A stretch of DNA of 64,000 bases from Atrichornis clamosus (GCA_013400975.1 WBMZ01000355.1:124001-188000); one strand, 5' to 3'. Shown: positions 38,401 to 51,400, counted from the first letter of the stretch. The notes: generated from the letters alone by a model not told the origin. Translations and numbers: made by a program.

Positions 38401-41023
38401 TTCGTTTTTCACTGTATGCCTGAAAACTAGGGATTTTTGTGGTTTTTTCAGACATGGTTTTACTTCAAATGTGTTGCTATACAACGAACCTCAAACTAAC
38501 ACTGACTCTGTGCTATACAAAGGAGTATATTGACTGAATTTAGCAACATAGTCCTGTCAGTGTATTGCACATTTCTGTTCAGAAATAGTTAATGTGGTTG
38601 TGCTCTCTGTAGTACTTCATTATTCAATTTGACTTGTGCATTTTTCATAGATACACTCTGTTTTTCAGTGAACCAAGAGGTTTTGTATCTATAAATCTCT
38701 TTGCTAGTTAGTTGTGGTATCTAGAGAGTAGATTTACCTGAGATAATACAATAAAAGCAAAATGTTTGTTAAGCATAGCAGAATAATATAACAGGAATGA
38801 AAACCTGACAAATTCCAAAGCATACATTTGTGTCCCATAACAGCTGTTATTGTTTTTATTTCCTCTTCATGTAGGCTGCTTTTGCCTAATGCTTATTTCT
38901 CTTTTAAAATTTTGTTTATTTCAAGTGTGTGTTATTTCAACCACTTTATCTTGGCAATTGTTTTCAGTGAGCGTGTATTTTTGACAAAAAACATTATGGT
39001 TATACTCTATCACTCCTCCACTATATTCTAAGCAAATCTGAAAAAGCTAAAGATTACTTTTCGTGAAGATTTCAAATATCCTATTAAAAACATCACTTTT
39101 GACATACAGAGTTCAGCCTCCATTTATGGAAGACAGTTTTCCAGTGACAACGCTCTCCTACATCACCTAGTAAACTTAAGAAATTGTGGGATTGGCCTCT
39201 ACTGTGGTCCCCATTAAAATGATAGCATTTAACAACAGGCATTATGCTACACCACCTGAAATACCCCATTCCTAGGAACTAGGAGATAAAGATACTTAAT
39301 TTACAAATACAGTTTTGAAAAGCTCTTACCTTTATAATTATGTCCAAGTATATAATCAATGCCTAAAAGTTAATCTAAGACAGAGGACACAACTGGATAA
39401 TTTATCTTGAACTCCTGCCTAATATTGGCTATAGGGCCTACTTAAATCCTCTCTGGAGAAAAACGTCACTTAATTCCACAATGTCTCCTCCTTACACAGA
39501 GCAATTACAGCAAAAAGGAGACAAAGGCCAGGATACGCTTCCAGTTTCCCCCTTACAGAAATTGAGCACACATCTGTCTCTTTGCATTCCCTGAGAACTC
39601 TTTTTTTTTTCAGACAAAAACTGTAGCTTTAATGCTTTCCTTACTTAATGTCTTCATAGAGGAAGGACGGTAGCAAAGGATGGCATGTTGTTTTGGAGCA
39701 TTTGGTTTGCCCTGCTGGTCCCTTAAAAATATGCCACATACACAGCTTATGTGTCACCTCCTGTGTCCCTTGTCCTTCCCAAAATGGCTGGTTTTGCCCT
39801 TTCTCAGATCAGTTAGTGTTTGACAACCCTTTCTGAATTCATTAATGTTCTCTCCTTCTTAGTACTTATGTTTTTTTTCTTGCTCTATCATCTGCCTTTC
39901 CTAACACTTTCATCCAGTCCTGCTCCCCTGCCACTGCTGACCTATTAACATATTTATGTCCAGTCTCAACAGGTCTAAATTCAACATCAAACCATCAGCT
40001 CCTGTTATCTCCTTCCAGGTAGGATGAAGAACATTCTCTTAAAGGTTATTTCTCATTTAAGTGCATGTTTTCTCTGACCAAGTCACCTCTTAATTTCCCC
40101 TCAAAGAAAATAATTTTATGAAGGTACCTGTCTCTCTTACTAAGATTGTGTTCCAAGGTCACAATAATCCTCAAGGTGCCCCCTAAAAACACTTCAGTTA
40201 TCAGTATCTTTTTCAGGTAGAATTAGGCAAGCAAAATTCCAAAAATTTTACACATAAGGTGTCAATTCCTGTTATATTCCACATCCCAAAAGCTCTTCTA
40301 TTCTACAGATCTCAGTTATGCAATGTAGGTCTTCACTGGATTTTGGTTACAACACTGGACTAAACATTCATGTTTGGCTGATGACCAGCCAAGGAGACCC
40401 AGGACTTTTTTTCAGATTCATTGCTTTTGAAAGTCCTTGATTTCATACACAGGCTGTATTTTCTTTCTTGACATATGACTTCAGATTCGGCCAGTTTAAA
40501 ATACCTATATTTTAACTGAACAGTCTGGCAGTCCTTTTCCTCTAACCTAGACAGACCCTGTGATGAATCACTCCATCCATTTACCCTTTTTAAACATCAC
40601 CAGGGCTTTAGCTCTCTTTCAATATATTCAAATTTCTTCAGTACTCAAAGACCTTTTGAAAACTCAGCGTAACAGATGCAGATGCTGTTCAACTAACTCC
40701 TTTAGAAATCAGGTTGGAAAAATCAAGGCCTAGCTCATTCTCGTAATTAAAGATAGTTTTGGGATTTATTCATATACAGTTACAGTAGACTCTAAGTCCT
40801 TGTATATTTGACTTTATCTGATTTCCTTCCATGTAGTTAAACTAGCACTGAAGTTTCAGGAAGATCATGTTTTTTCTCAGCCTGTCTTGGTGGATATTTC
40901 TCTGCTGTTGGGAGAGATGAGTAATGGCATTGTTTGGAGGTGGAAAATCAGGCGAGACATTAATTCTTAATGGCCTTTGTTACTTTAGCTTGATGTGGCA
41001 CTCACCTTTCCTTTTACTGTAGG

Positions 41024-41026
<3 letters not shown>

Positions 41027-41060
<34 letters not shown>
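41027..41060. repeat. (AC)17 microsatellite
   Basis: A perfect dinucleotide tract of 34 bp, followed by 'agagacag'. It is likely length-polymorphic and reads (GT)n in the DLG2 pre-mRNA. Confidence 0.97.
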
Positions 41061-41064
<4 letters not shown>

Positions 41065-41846
41065 ACAGCCTTAACTCACTCATTTCTCCCTAAGCCAAGT
41101 TATAATGAATACACCTGAAAATGTCATATTCATTTTCTAAGCTTCCTCTCAGAAAGGCCTTCCTCCCACTTGAATTATAACAATAGATCTCTAGATTTCC
41201 CATGAGAATGCTTAATATGAAATCTCTAAGCATATTCATCATGATATAAATTGCACAGGTATAGCATTTCTTCTTGCTTAAAAATCCAATTAAGATTTCA
41301 ATATTCAATGTTTTAATTATATGTTTATTGACAAAAACATGTAAAAATACCTTACTGTATAATGTAGCCCTATTTCTGCTTTGGAAATATAATAAAAATA
41401 TCTATTTGTCAAATATTTAGTACCATTCCTATATAAATATTGGATGGACACGTAGTAAGTGCACATATTCTACCCTTCTTAAAAATGTAAGGGACATTAT
41501 AAGAGTATTAAAGTGCTATCTTCTTTCCCATATTTCCAAAACTTAAGCTAATTTTGCAGTACTACTAAGGCCCTTGAAACCAGTGGAACATGTAGTTTCA
41601 CTGTGAACTCTTCAAAGTGGACTTCAAAAAATAGGCTACTAGACTACAGATTCTAAAACATGTATTTTCATGCTATTTTTAGAGTTGGTCTGCTTTTCTG
41701 TGCTTCAGGTTTCCACATCATGAAATATGATAAAAATACTAGATACGTTATCATCCTCCTCACAGTTAGGAAAAATATTTTTACTTTAAAGTACCATTGA
41801 ACATTAGTAAAGACTAAAGTTACAAGCCCATAATTTATTTTAATGG

Positions 41847-41901
41847 GGTTTTTTTGGCGGGAGGGGGTTGGTTGTTTTTTGGTGGGTTTTTTGTTTTTTG
41901 C
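41847..41901 (+). repeat. G/T-rich low-complexity tract
   Basis: Blocks of G (GGGG, GGCGGG, AGGGGG, GGTGGG) are separated by T runs. The blocks are spaced so that a G-quadruplex is possible on the plus strand. It resembles the tract at 14401-14482 in texture. Confidence 0.8.
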
Positions 41902-43319
41902 CTAAATAGTGTAATCCCTGTGAATGGCAATCACGGTATTAAATTGCAACCAGGAGTATGCTACCAGAGCTCTCTTCCCCTTTGCAAGTGAGGTACAGGA
42001 AATGTAGAATAACTTAAACTCTGCAAAATTAAAAACCACTCAAAAATTAAATTATTCATAGAATTCAGTCAGAATTCATATATCATATTAAGTTGCATAA
42101 GGTGACTTTCAAGCCATGCTTGAGTCTCACCAGCTAGGTCAAATTCTTAGGGTAAAGCAATATCTTGCAATATAAAACATGCATAAGCAGCATACAATTG
42201 CTTTTCATTTACTTATTGCTTCAACATACCTGGAGTTACCTTACCCATTGGACATTTAGTTTCAGTTTTAAACACAGGGACAAATTTGAGAGAAAACAGT
42301 CCATACTAAACAATTTCAAAGAACTTTTACTGCTACAAAGTGGGCCATTGCTCCTGCAAAATTACTTTGCAAAAAATTACATCAAAATTAAATTCTCAAC
42401 CCGTTTAGGACAAGGAAAAGCTTTTCTTCCCTTCATAGAGTCAAAGATAAACTGTAAGTGGTAGTTGTAAGTGAAATACAAATGATCTTGTGACTGCTTC
42501 TAATAGAAATGCGTATGAACAGAAAATAATTGCAATCCTGCACCAAAAGAACAAATTAGAAATTTTTATTGGGATAATGTGTTAAGATGCACAGCAACAA
42601 CAGTTGTGGAATTCAATCTGGGTAATCCAGCAATTTTCTCCCCCCCCCTTATTCCTCTAAATCTTTGCAATGTAATTCTCTATCAAAATGGCATAGTGAT
42701 TCCTCAAGGTTGACTAGCCCTAATTTATGCATTGCAATTGATTCTAAATTATAACAAAAATGAAAGGTAATTTTCTGCAATGAAAAACATTACTTTTTCT
42801 AAGAGGCAAATCCGGTACATCAAAGATGCCTTTTTAAAGTCCTGCCTCGAAAGTGACCATCATTGCTGCAAGGTGATTATTATCATCTCCAGAGTGAGTC
42901 ATTTTCTACTAGAAAATTGAGGTTCACTTTCCTCATTTACTTAAATGTACATATTTTAAATCTACATGCTATTTGCCAATGACAGCTGCAAAACTAAGAG
43001 AAAACTGAGTCAAACCAGTGCTTTGTAGCTCATATTTTTTTCTGCACTGCTTTCTCAGTCTTTCTGCAAAAAGATTGCTAAATACTTTCTTGGAAAAAAC
43101 AATATTTCAGGCACATTTAACTGATTTTTTAGTGCATCCATACCTCCTCATTAGTGCTCCAGAAGCTTCCATTCAAAACTGGTGTGTTTCTTTGGAAGTC
43201 ACACTTGCAGATCTGCTCATTAGTGACTAGTGCTGATTGATGTGGAGTATCACAGGGTGGGGCACTTCAGTTTTACTTGGGTGGTACACTCAGATTGATT
43301 TCTCCTAGCAGGCTTTGCA

Positions 43320-43497
43320 AAGAATCAGAGAGTCATTAAGCTTGGAAAAGACCTCCAAGGTCATCAAGTCCAACCTTTGACTCAGAACCACCAAATACTA
43401 TTGAACCATATTGTGAAGTGCCACATGTACTTGGTTTTTGAACATTTTCAGGGATAGTGACTCCACCGTTCCCCTCGGCAGCCTGTTCCACAATGCC
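43320..43497 (-). mobile_element. CR1 LINE 3' fragment
   Basis: Inverted CR1 end: 'aagaatcagagagtcatta', 'agcttggaaaagacctcc', 'ggtcatcaagtccaacc', 'cagggatagtgactccacc' and 'cggcagcctgttcca'. On the minus strand this encodes the final ORF2 residues LWNRLPRGTVESLSL, typical of the CR1 C-terminus. The 5' part is missing. Sense to DLG2. Confidence 0.85.
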
Positions 43498-46400
43498 AAT
43501 TTATGCCAGTTTGGAAAAGTCAAACTGTGTAAAACAAAATGCCTATTTGTTTGCAATTCCTGAAAATATGGAAACAATCCAAGCACTGAGAACACTCTTA
43601 AATCTGGTTTAAACTCCTGCAAAATTATTTCTGGGCAAAATTAAGCTGGAGGGAAGAGGTCTGCTATTCTGCATCAGACTGGAGGAGTAGGATACAGCTC
43701 CAAAGGCTGCCCTGTTTCATTGTACAAAGCCTTTTTTTCCTTAGACCAATATTATCTACCACACACTCAAGAATTCCTTTCAGAAAGTGCAATATTCTGC
43801 AGGTCTGACTTCACTGTCAAGGCAGCTTCACAAACAGCCTGCACTAGATGTTCCCTTTGCAAACACCAAACAGAAGTGAGATAAAGCTTGGACTTAATCA
43901 GCTAAAGAAATAAACATCTTGAAAGGCCACATCCTAAATACTTCAAATACATTTGAAGTAAAGGCAATTTTCATGTAAAGTTGTAAATAATACAAAAGAG
44001 CAGCAGAATACTCCCTGAAAACTGTATGTTGAGAGCAAGTGAGTTAGGAAATGAGAGAAAAGTAATAAATGAGTGATATTACCTGAAAAATAAAATGTCA
44101 ATAAAATAATAATTTAAAAGAATCAGCAGCTGAACATTGCCTCAAGGCAGATATGATTTGCATGAAGTAACTTTTCAAATAATAGATAACTCAAGGTCTC
44201 GGTGATCTTGGCAAAGTTAAAGGGATAAGATTCAAATAGAGATAAAAATGAATAATTATTTTTCCTATACTCACAAAGGTAGGTTTTGAATTCTTAAAAA
44301 AATGATGTTTAACTTTTTGACTTTCCTTCATTTTTGATATGGAATATACATATTTTTTCCTGCAGTTGATTTCTTTTGTTACTATAACTTTTAGAATACT
44401 TTCTAGTACTGTGTTAATGCCTTCTTTCCAGTGTCTCCATTTTCTACTGTCATACAGGGAGACCTGAACGAGTTCCCTGTGAGTTTTCAAGGCTGAGAGT
44501 TTAAGTAACTTCAGGCTTGTGATTCAATATATTGGACAATGAAATTTACTCCTTTAGGAACAAAATAGCTCAGTGTGTCAAGTGACTAATTAAATTTTTA
44601 AAAATATGCAAACAATCTCCAATTTTCTTTGTCTGCTTGAGCACTCTTCAAAGCTTCAAATTATTTTGAAACTACTAAAATACCATTGTGAGCTTTTCTA
44701 ACTGAATATTCAGTTATTTAAACTTCTCCATTTAACAGAAAAATTCTCCTTATCTTCCCTGGACCTGAGGATTCATTGAAACAAACTGTGAACCCTTCAT
44801 CTGAAGAAACACCCAGAAATTAATATATGAATCAGTGAATACACAGACATTTGAAATTACACATATAAATGAATAAAAGCCTAATTAATCCATAGTAATA
44901 CAATTATTCTTTGCCTTGGAAACCTTGAGTCATCAAGTGTAAATCCAAGCTGTGTATTTTTTTTACTCTGAAATATAAAGCTAACACATATGCATGGGGG
45001 GAGACATCTTCCACTGCGATACTGCCCTTAGAGAAGTTTAAATGGCATTGTAGTGATGACATCCAAAGAAATACACTATTCTGACTTAACCGAGCTAGCA
45101 TCCATGAAATGTTTTTCAGACACTTCGATTTAAAAGCAGAATTCTAAGAAAACAGTATGAAAATATTAATTCCTTTGACAGACACCCAGAGGGAGCTAAA
45201 TGTATAGTGTTATTTCAGCTTCTTTTTCTAATCACAGTGTGGCGGTGGGGGCGTTTTCCCCTATTTACCTATAGCCTTTTCCTCTCCTTTGTCTCCCCTT
45301 TCACAGCTTTGCAGATTTCCTGTCGTGCCTATTGGGATGAGAAGTGCTGTGACTACACAGCTGGGAAAGGATGTATCCTCTGCACAGCTGCAGCAATGGC
45401 AAAATATAGGGCAAATCTTCCTTATAAACAAAGGTTCAAGGGAAAGCCATGTGCTTTCTTAGCATTTGCCCTGGATAACTCAAATTCTTCTGGCAGGATG
45501 TATTCTGAAGCAGTCCAGACATCACCATCTGTAGGTGAGACTAGTCCTCCTAGCCCTGTTACTACCAGGGCTGCAAATGTGGGCAGCTCACCTATTCTAC
45601 TTCATCGTGCTCCTTAGCACCATGTTAAAAGCAATAACAATAAATAAAAATATTTTGTTCCCATGTCTAAGAGGGATGTAATACTTGACAGCTGTTCCTT
45701 CACTTCTCTTAGTCTTCACTTTCAATAGACTTCAGTAAGACAGTTATGTGGGTTTATTGAGCTTCCAGGCCCAGACATTGAATGTGGAGGATGACAGCTA
45801 AGAACACCAGGCAGGAGCCTCTGTTTCTCCAAAGTAAGAGCCCACCCTCTCCCTGCTCTTCTGCCTTTCCATGCATACTCTGGACTGGCACGTTTTGTAC
45901 CTCTACCACGCACAGGTAGAACAGGCCCCCACAAGACATGTACAGCTCTACAACCAGGAATAGTTTCAGCATAATGACTCTCTGACAGAATAAGAACAAA
46001 GTTTTCCCTGTGATTCGTTACATTTTGGGTACCAAATTAGGGCTGCTCTGAGGTGAAAGAAAATCACATGCTTCGGGCAAGCAATATTAACAAAATCAGA
46101 CTGTTCCAAGGAACCTTAATTTAGGCCATTGAACTTAAGCAACCAATTTCTGCAGTTGTTTTGGAAAATGTTGACCTCGAACTTCAGTGTTGCATTAGCA
46201 GGACAGCACACCAGGCTCCTTTAGTTTCATTCCTTGCTCACTCCTGCACAACCTCACGTCAAGGCAAAAAGTGGTAAGGCATGAGAGACTAAAGGAGAAC
46301 ACAGATCCTGCTTCAGCCATTGCATTCAGAGGCCAGAGTCTGCCCTTTCCAGTACTAATAAACCTCTCTGAAGGTAAACAACAGCCACTGACACAACCGA

Positions 46401-47364
46401 CCATCAATCTCAACTCTAAGACGTGATTGGAATTGGAACGAAATTGCAGAACACAGTTTTCTGCACAGTGATTGCATGCGCTACACATGTACTTTCAAGG
46501 ATCTTTCTTCATTTCATCTTTATTTTACAGAACTTTGTCTTATATACACGCAGAGAAATACCCTACAGCGACTCTATATGGATACCCAAGAGATGAGCAT
46601 TTCAAATTGTCTGCACAACAATGAAAAAGATACGATTTTCATTTTCTGTTTACTGATAACTCAGTACAATACACAGATACTTCTGCCTCTTCTTGTAGGC
46701 CCCTCCCAGAAAAAAAAATCCAGTGGGTGAGCATTCTAGCAATAAACACCTATAGGTCACTATTCTACTACAAATCTGGTATAAACTAGTCAATAAGAAG
46801 GATTCTGGCTTTGAATTATAATATATTTAAGTCTGAGGCTGCAAGAGTAACTACCACTTAGGAAGCAGGCAAGGCCTATCAAAGAAGAAATGTACTAAGG
46901 GCACAGAGAAAGCTTTCAACTATAAAGAAATCATTTGCGGTTCTGTGAAAATAAACACTCAGAGAGCAACTCTTGAGTTTGGCGGAGCTCATCAGGTACC
47001 TGAGGGACACTCACTTTAAAAGATTTACTTTCTTCTGTTGGAAGATATCAGAACACTCCACCGGGGCCGTTGATGGTTGGATATTGATTTGTGCACTCTG
47101 GGTTCTCAAAAGGCATCTACAGCATGTGCTTTTAAACTTTGAAAATACCTTTTCCTTGTGGCCGTTTCTTGACCACGCCCTTCCACTCTGTTATTTCTGA
47201 AACACTTAGAGGACCTTTCTGGCACTGTGGTGTCCTACACTCTCAATCCTGAGAGGTCAAAGCATATTGATGCATCAACAACTGCTGTCTAAGACCTTAA
47301 AAAAAGGTAGAAAGAAGATACACTACTGACGAATAGTGAAAACCCTATTTCCCAGACATACAAG
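43498..47364. other. Intron stretch without recognised gene
   Basis: No transposon or exon was identified. It includes the 136-codon open frame at 45207-45617, listed separately. Open frames at 46195-46488 (minus) and 46973-47200 (plus) have no recognisable domain. Confidence 0.55.
45207..45617 (+). other. Unassigned open frame followed by AATAAA
   Basis: 136 codons. The N-terminal third is hydrophobic (LFQLLFLI, FPLFTYSLFLSF). Next comes a Cys-rich segment with six Cys in about 30 residues (SCRAYWDEKCCDYTAGKGC, then LCT). The C-terminal part is rich in Ser, Thr and Pro. An AATAAA lies 22 bases after the stop (45639), overlapping a second copy. 'tttcacag' and 'tttgcag' before the Cys-rich part resemble acceptor sites. 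The layout is reminiscent of a small secreted Cys-rich protein, but I recognise no family, and chance is a fair explanation. It is antisense to DLG2. Confidence 0.2.
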
Positions 47365-47966
47365 CATTGTGATCCTGGTTGATGACAAGCTGGACATGTC
47401 CTGAGTTTATCCTGGGCTGTATCAAAAGCAGCATGGCCAAGAGATCAAGGCAGGGGATTCTGCCCCTCCATTCTGCTCTGGTGAGACCCCACCTGGAGTG
47501 CTGCATCCAGCTCTGGGATCCCCAACACCAGGAGGACGTGGACCTGTTGAATGCTCAGGAGACCACAAAGGTGACCAGGCTGAAAGTTGGAGTTGTTCAG
47601 CCTGGAGAAGAGAAGGCTCCAGGGAGACCTTACTGCAGCCTTTTAGTACCTAAAGGGGGCTTATAAGAAATATGGGGACAGACTTCTTTTAGCAGGGCCT
47701 GTAGAGGTAGGACAAGGCTTTTAAACTAAAAGAAGGTAGATTTAGCCTAGATCTAAACAGGATATTTTTTACAATGAGGGATGTGAAATATTGGAGCAGG
47801 TTGCCCAGATAAATTGGGGATGCCTCATCCCTGGAAATATTCAAGACAATGTTGGATAGAGCCCTAAGCAACCTGATCTAGTGGAAGGTGTCTCTGCTCA
47901 TTGCAGGGGCTTGGACTAGATGGCCTTTAAAGGTCCCTTCCAACCCAAACTATTCTATTATCTCTA
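47365..47966 (+). mobile_element. CR1 LINE, 5'-truncated with intact 3' terminus
   Basis: Near-continuous CR1 sequence. It runs from the codons around 'gatgacaagctggacatg', through 'ctggtgagaccccacctgg' and 'ttcagcctggagaagagaa', to the 3' end 'ggcttggactagatggcct', 'aggtcccttccaaccc' and 'ctattctatta'. The open frame 47379-47666 includes FILGCIKSSMAKRSRQGILP and LVRPHLECCIQLWDPQ, the ORF2 C-terminal region. Frame breaks and small losses inactivate it. It is the best-preserved CR1 in the window and has the expected terminal octamer. Antisense to DLG2. Confidence 0.94.
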
Positions 47967-48292
47967 CAAAAACAAGATCTATAGATATAAAAAAAAAAAG
48001 ACAATGAGTCAAATTAAAACCCTCTTGCCATTGAACACAATCTAATTCTCACTATACTTCAGTGTTCAGTGGAATGCACCTTTTTATATTTTTGAGAACT
48101 TCTACATTTTGACAAGGAAATTAGTGATGGAAACAGCATGATTAATAACACAGTAGTGATTATTTCCTAGGTTTACAAGTACCAAAGTAATTAAAACCTG
48201 AGACTTGGAATAAATTTTTTCCTGAAATGTACAAGGATTTCTTCTCCACTGCTCCCACAGGATTGTTACATTTTATCCTCTAAGTCATAACT

Positions 48293-48416
48293 TCACAGAA
48301 TATTCCAAGTTGGAAGGGACCCGCAGTGATCACTGAGTCCAACTCTTTAGTGAATGGCCCATAGGAGAATCGAACACACAACCTTTGGTGCTGGTGTTAT
48401 TAGCACCATATTCTAA
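48293..48416 (-). mobile_element. tRNA-Ile-derived SINE with CR1-type tail (TguSINE1-like), 5'-truncated
   Basis: On the minus strand, 48416 down to 48362 resembles tRNA-Ile(AAU). The anticodon stem TGGTG/CACCA is fully paired around the loop CTAATAA (anticodon AAT), and a B-box-like GTTCGATTC follows. 48350 down to 48293 is a CR1-type tail, 'gagttggactcagtgatc' then 'gggtcccttccaacttgg'. This head-plus-tail design is that of the songbird SINE TguSINE1 as I recall it. The D-arm and A box are missing, and a small duplication (CACCA-GCACCA) follows the anticodon stem, so the copy is dead. Confidence 0.75.
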
Positions 48417-51400
48417 TTTTATTTATGACTAGGTTTAGCCTGTCTAGTTAAGATTTGAATAGGTCCTTCAATTTGGTGACATGTAGAAACCCAATCTTTT
48501 AGAGAATGATGATCTGGAAATATAAAAACTTAAATCTTCTCATGGTGCCTGATGCCATTGAACTATCAAGTCAAAGGAAAGAGACAGAGTAGATTTTTAG
48601 TCTCTCCATTGAACAGAGCATATGGTAGATACAGAATTAAATTTATCAGAGTTATCACAGCACACTCCAAGATGATAAATCATCATTGAGAATTTACTCT
48701 TTTGGAATATGAGTCTATGAATATATTTAACCTCATTTTCTAAGGAAATAATTATGCTATGTGAGCATCCATGCCTGTCTCTCCCTCAGCTGTAGCGAGA
48801 CAATAGGCAATTGCAACCAAACCTGAGAAAGTGAGGAGGAAACAAAACAACAAATTCCTAAAAACTGTAAAATTATATAGTTCATTAAAAACCAGGGACA
48901 TTCTGCAGTGTAACCTGAATTGTTATGATAGGCCAGAAAATCCACAGAAGTATAAAAGAAAAAGAAATAGAGACGCCTCATGCATGTCTCAACCTTGGGA
49001 AAATTCTCAGTCAGAGCTTGACCTGTTCAGATACCAAGGTCAGTCAATCTCAGGATGCAAATGCACTGGGAACTAGATGTCTTTAATTCTGATGTTGATA
49101 GAATTTAATTTTGCTGTACAGCCTATTCCACAAAAAGTAATATAATTCTCCTTTCATACAGATACAGAATGAAAATACATCCTGAACATGAAAAGATTCT
49201 ATGAAAACAGCTTTACTAATCATAACTGCCCTCTTTTTTCTAACATCTAAACAGCAGGCATGGTTAGATGGGCAAAAAGGTTCTGCAACCTCAACTCAGA
49301 CGCTGAACTCGGCATGAATCCAACATGAATCATTAAGTGACCCCGTGCCTTTCTTTACTTTTCTTCAAAGTAACTATTTGTATTGGCTGATATTCCTACC
49401 TCTATTAAAATCCTCTCTTCAGCTTATGTCTCCAAACACATTTGTACCAGGGAGTCAATCAATTAAAACTTTCCTCCAGCTCAGGGAAGTTGTAAGGCTT
49501 TGTACCAGAGTCTATTTGATTATCTCTTGCACTGACCACTGGTTTACAAATGCAAATTGGTCCCTTGATAGCACTGGATATGTTTTATTCCAGTCCTCCA
49601 GTAATGGAAGAGAGAATGGTAGAGTTTCCTTTTTAAAATGTCCTTTTTAAAAAACATTCAAGCTGGAGCAAGGTAATGGTTTATTTTGAAGAATTTTGTT
49701 TGAGTGTGCATTTGGGCATTGTAGTTTTTTAAGAATCACAAAGTTTTAGCCTACATCTGGATCTGTATTTTATGCCAGTAAGTTAGCAGAGAATCTCACA
49801 TATTCTCTGAGGTAGCTAAAGGAATTAAAACTGTCTTTTTTTTCCAGATAAGAGAATTTGTTTGATTTCTCTTAACTGTGTAACTGTAATTCAAGTGTGT
49901 TCTTATGAGAGCTCTAAATGATTTAACAGTGATCCTTGTGGGCTCAGGGATTGGTGAAGGTACCAGAGAAGTGGCTGACACAACTGAAGAGTAAAAGGAT
50001 AAGAGCATCCACTAAAGAGAGAGCTGACAGGGGTGTACTTACAACTTTAACTCCTGGAACAGTACTGATCACAGATTTAAGGTGGGTCTGTCTCAAAATA
50101 ATCGTCTATGTTAGCTCTCACTGAAGCCATTTATTCTCAAATCCCCAAGTATATTTTAACTATAAACTAGGACACAACATTTTAAATAAAAGCAACTGAA
50201 TAACATTATTTCAAAGAGCAACAATCTTTTTTAAAAAATCTCTATTCACAAGCCCACTGTATCCTTGCAGTCATTTCTTTGTACACCAGCTGGGTCTTGG
50301 GCAACTTGGGGATGCTCAGCAAGCTCTGCACTGTTCTTGCCACCAGACCATCAGCAGGGTTTGCTCTGGGCATTTTTGGGACCCTGCTGATCTGCTCCCC
50401 AGCTCCACACTGGACACTTTTTGCCAACATGCACACAGTAGTCTTATTTTACTTAGGGATGGAGACATCTCTTCATCCTGAGGCAGGGTTCATACCAAAG
50501 CCAGAACTCTTTTCAGGAATAGATCCCACAAATAATGGGGTTTACAGATACTGGGAAGTGCTCTGAAATAATCAATCTCTTACCACTCTTCCTTTCATTA
50601 AAAAAACCCCAATCAAACAGGTAATAGTGTAAAAGCCCTGATATACCCTCAACCATTTTTTTTAATGTTGCAAAATCCTTTAAATTATAGTGACCATTTC
50701 AACATGTGTATAAATGTAATGAAGAAAATATCTGATGGTTTTGGGGATGTAGAATTCTGTAACTTGAATAATTGGACTAAAATATTAAGTTTATCACCAG
50801 ACATTTGATATGGGCAAACTACATTTCTCTCTTTCAACAGCAGCAACCTTAATACATTTTGCAACTTTGCCATTAAATACAGAGAGATGATTTTCCTCTA
50901 ATTTCTAAAAGCAGTTTTGTGGAAGAAAATGGGTAATCAACATGGAGAATGTCTTTTTCTGAAAACGCTTTTAGTCTGACATAAATGACAGCTATTTAGA
51001 GGCAATCACTTGTGTTTTATATCTCACACAAAAACCAGCAGACACAGTACCCTGCCTTTGAGACAAAACACTGATACATGTGACAGAACATTTCAAGCAA
51101 TAATAATCAGAAGTCACAGATCCAGCATCATCCAGAAAACAACTGAAATATTGTTCATTAAGATCTGTATCTCTTTTTGCTGTTGTTGTTCGGCCTTTAA
51201 CTGATATTATGTTGCATTATGAATAACCAATTATCTGCATCTGACAGGTACAGGAGATGCAAATCACATTCGTTCTGCAGTACGTACACTGATAACTTAC
51301 ACATCTGTTAGAAATAAAGTGGTTTTCAAAATATCACCCAGGAGGCATGTGTTCTGTTTTCTGTTCAGTGACCTTTGGAAACTCTAGTCCAATGAATAAC

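Larger units (their letters stand above)
33791..43319. other. Intron stretch without recognised gene
   Basis: AT-rich intron. 35379-35446 resembles an old amniote interspersed repeat. 37440-37700 is slightly GC-richer, with opposing open frames of 60-75 codons and no recognisable product. There is a (CA)n at 41.03 kb, a G/T-rich tract at 41.85 kb and a C-run near 42.64 kb. Nothing else was supported. Confidence 0.55.

Noticed and set aside
42860..42925. MIR-like fragment around 'attattatcatctccag'
   Set aside because: Too short and too diverged to separate from chance.
47379..47666. 95-codon open frame as a host gene
   Set aside because: It lies wholly in the CR1 at 47365-47966 and reads as its ORF2.
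48362..48416. A functional tRNA-Ile gene
   Set aside because: Only the anticodon arm to T-arm is present. The acceptor, D-arm and A box are missing, and a CR1-type tail follows, so it is a SINE head.
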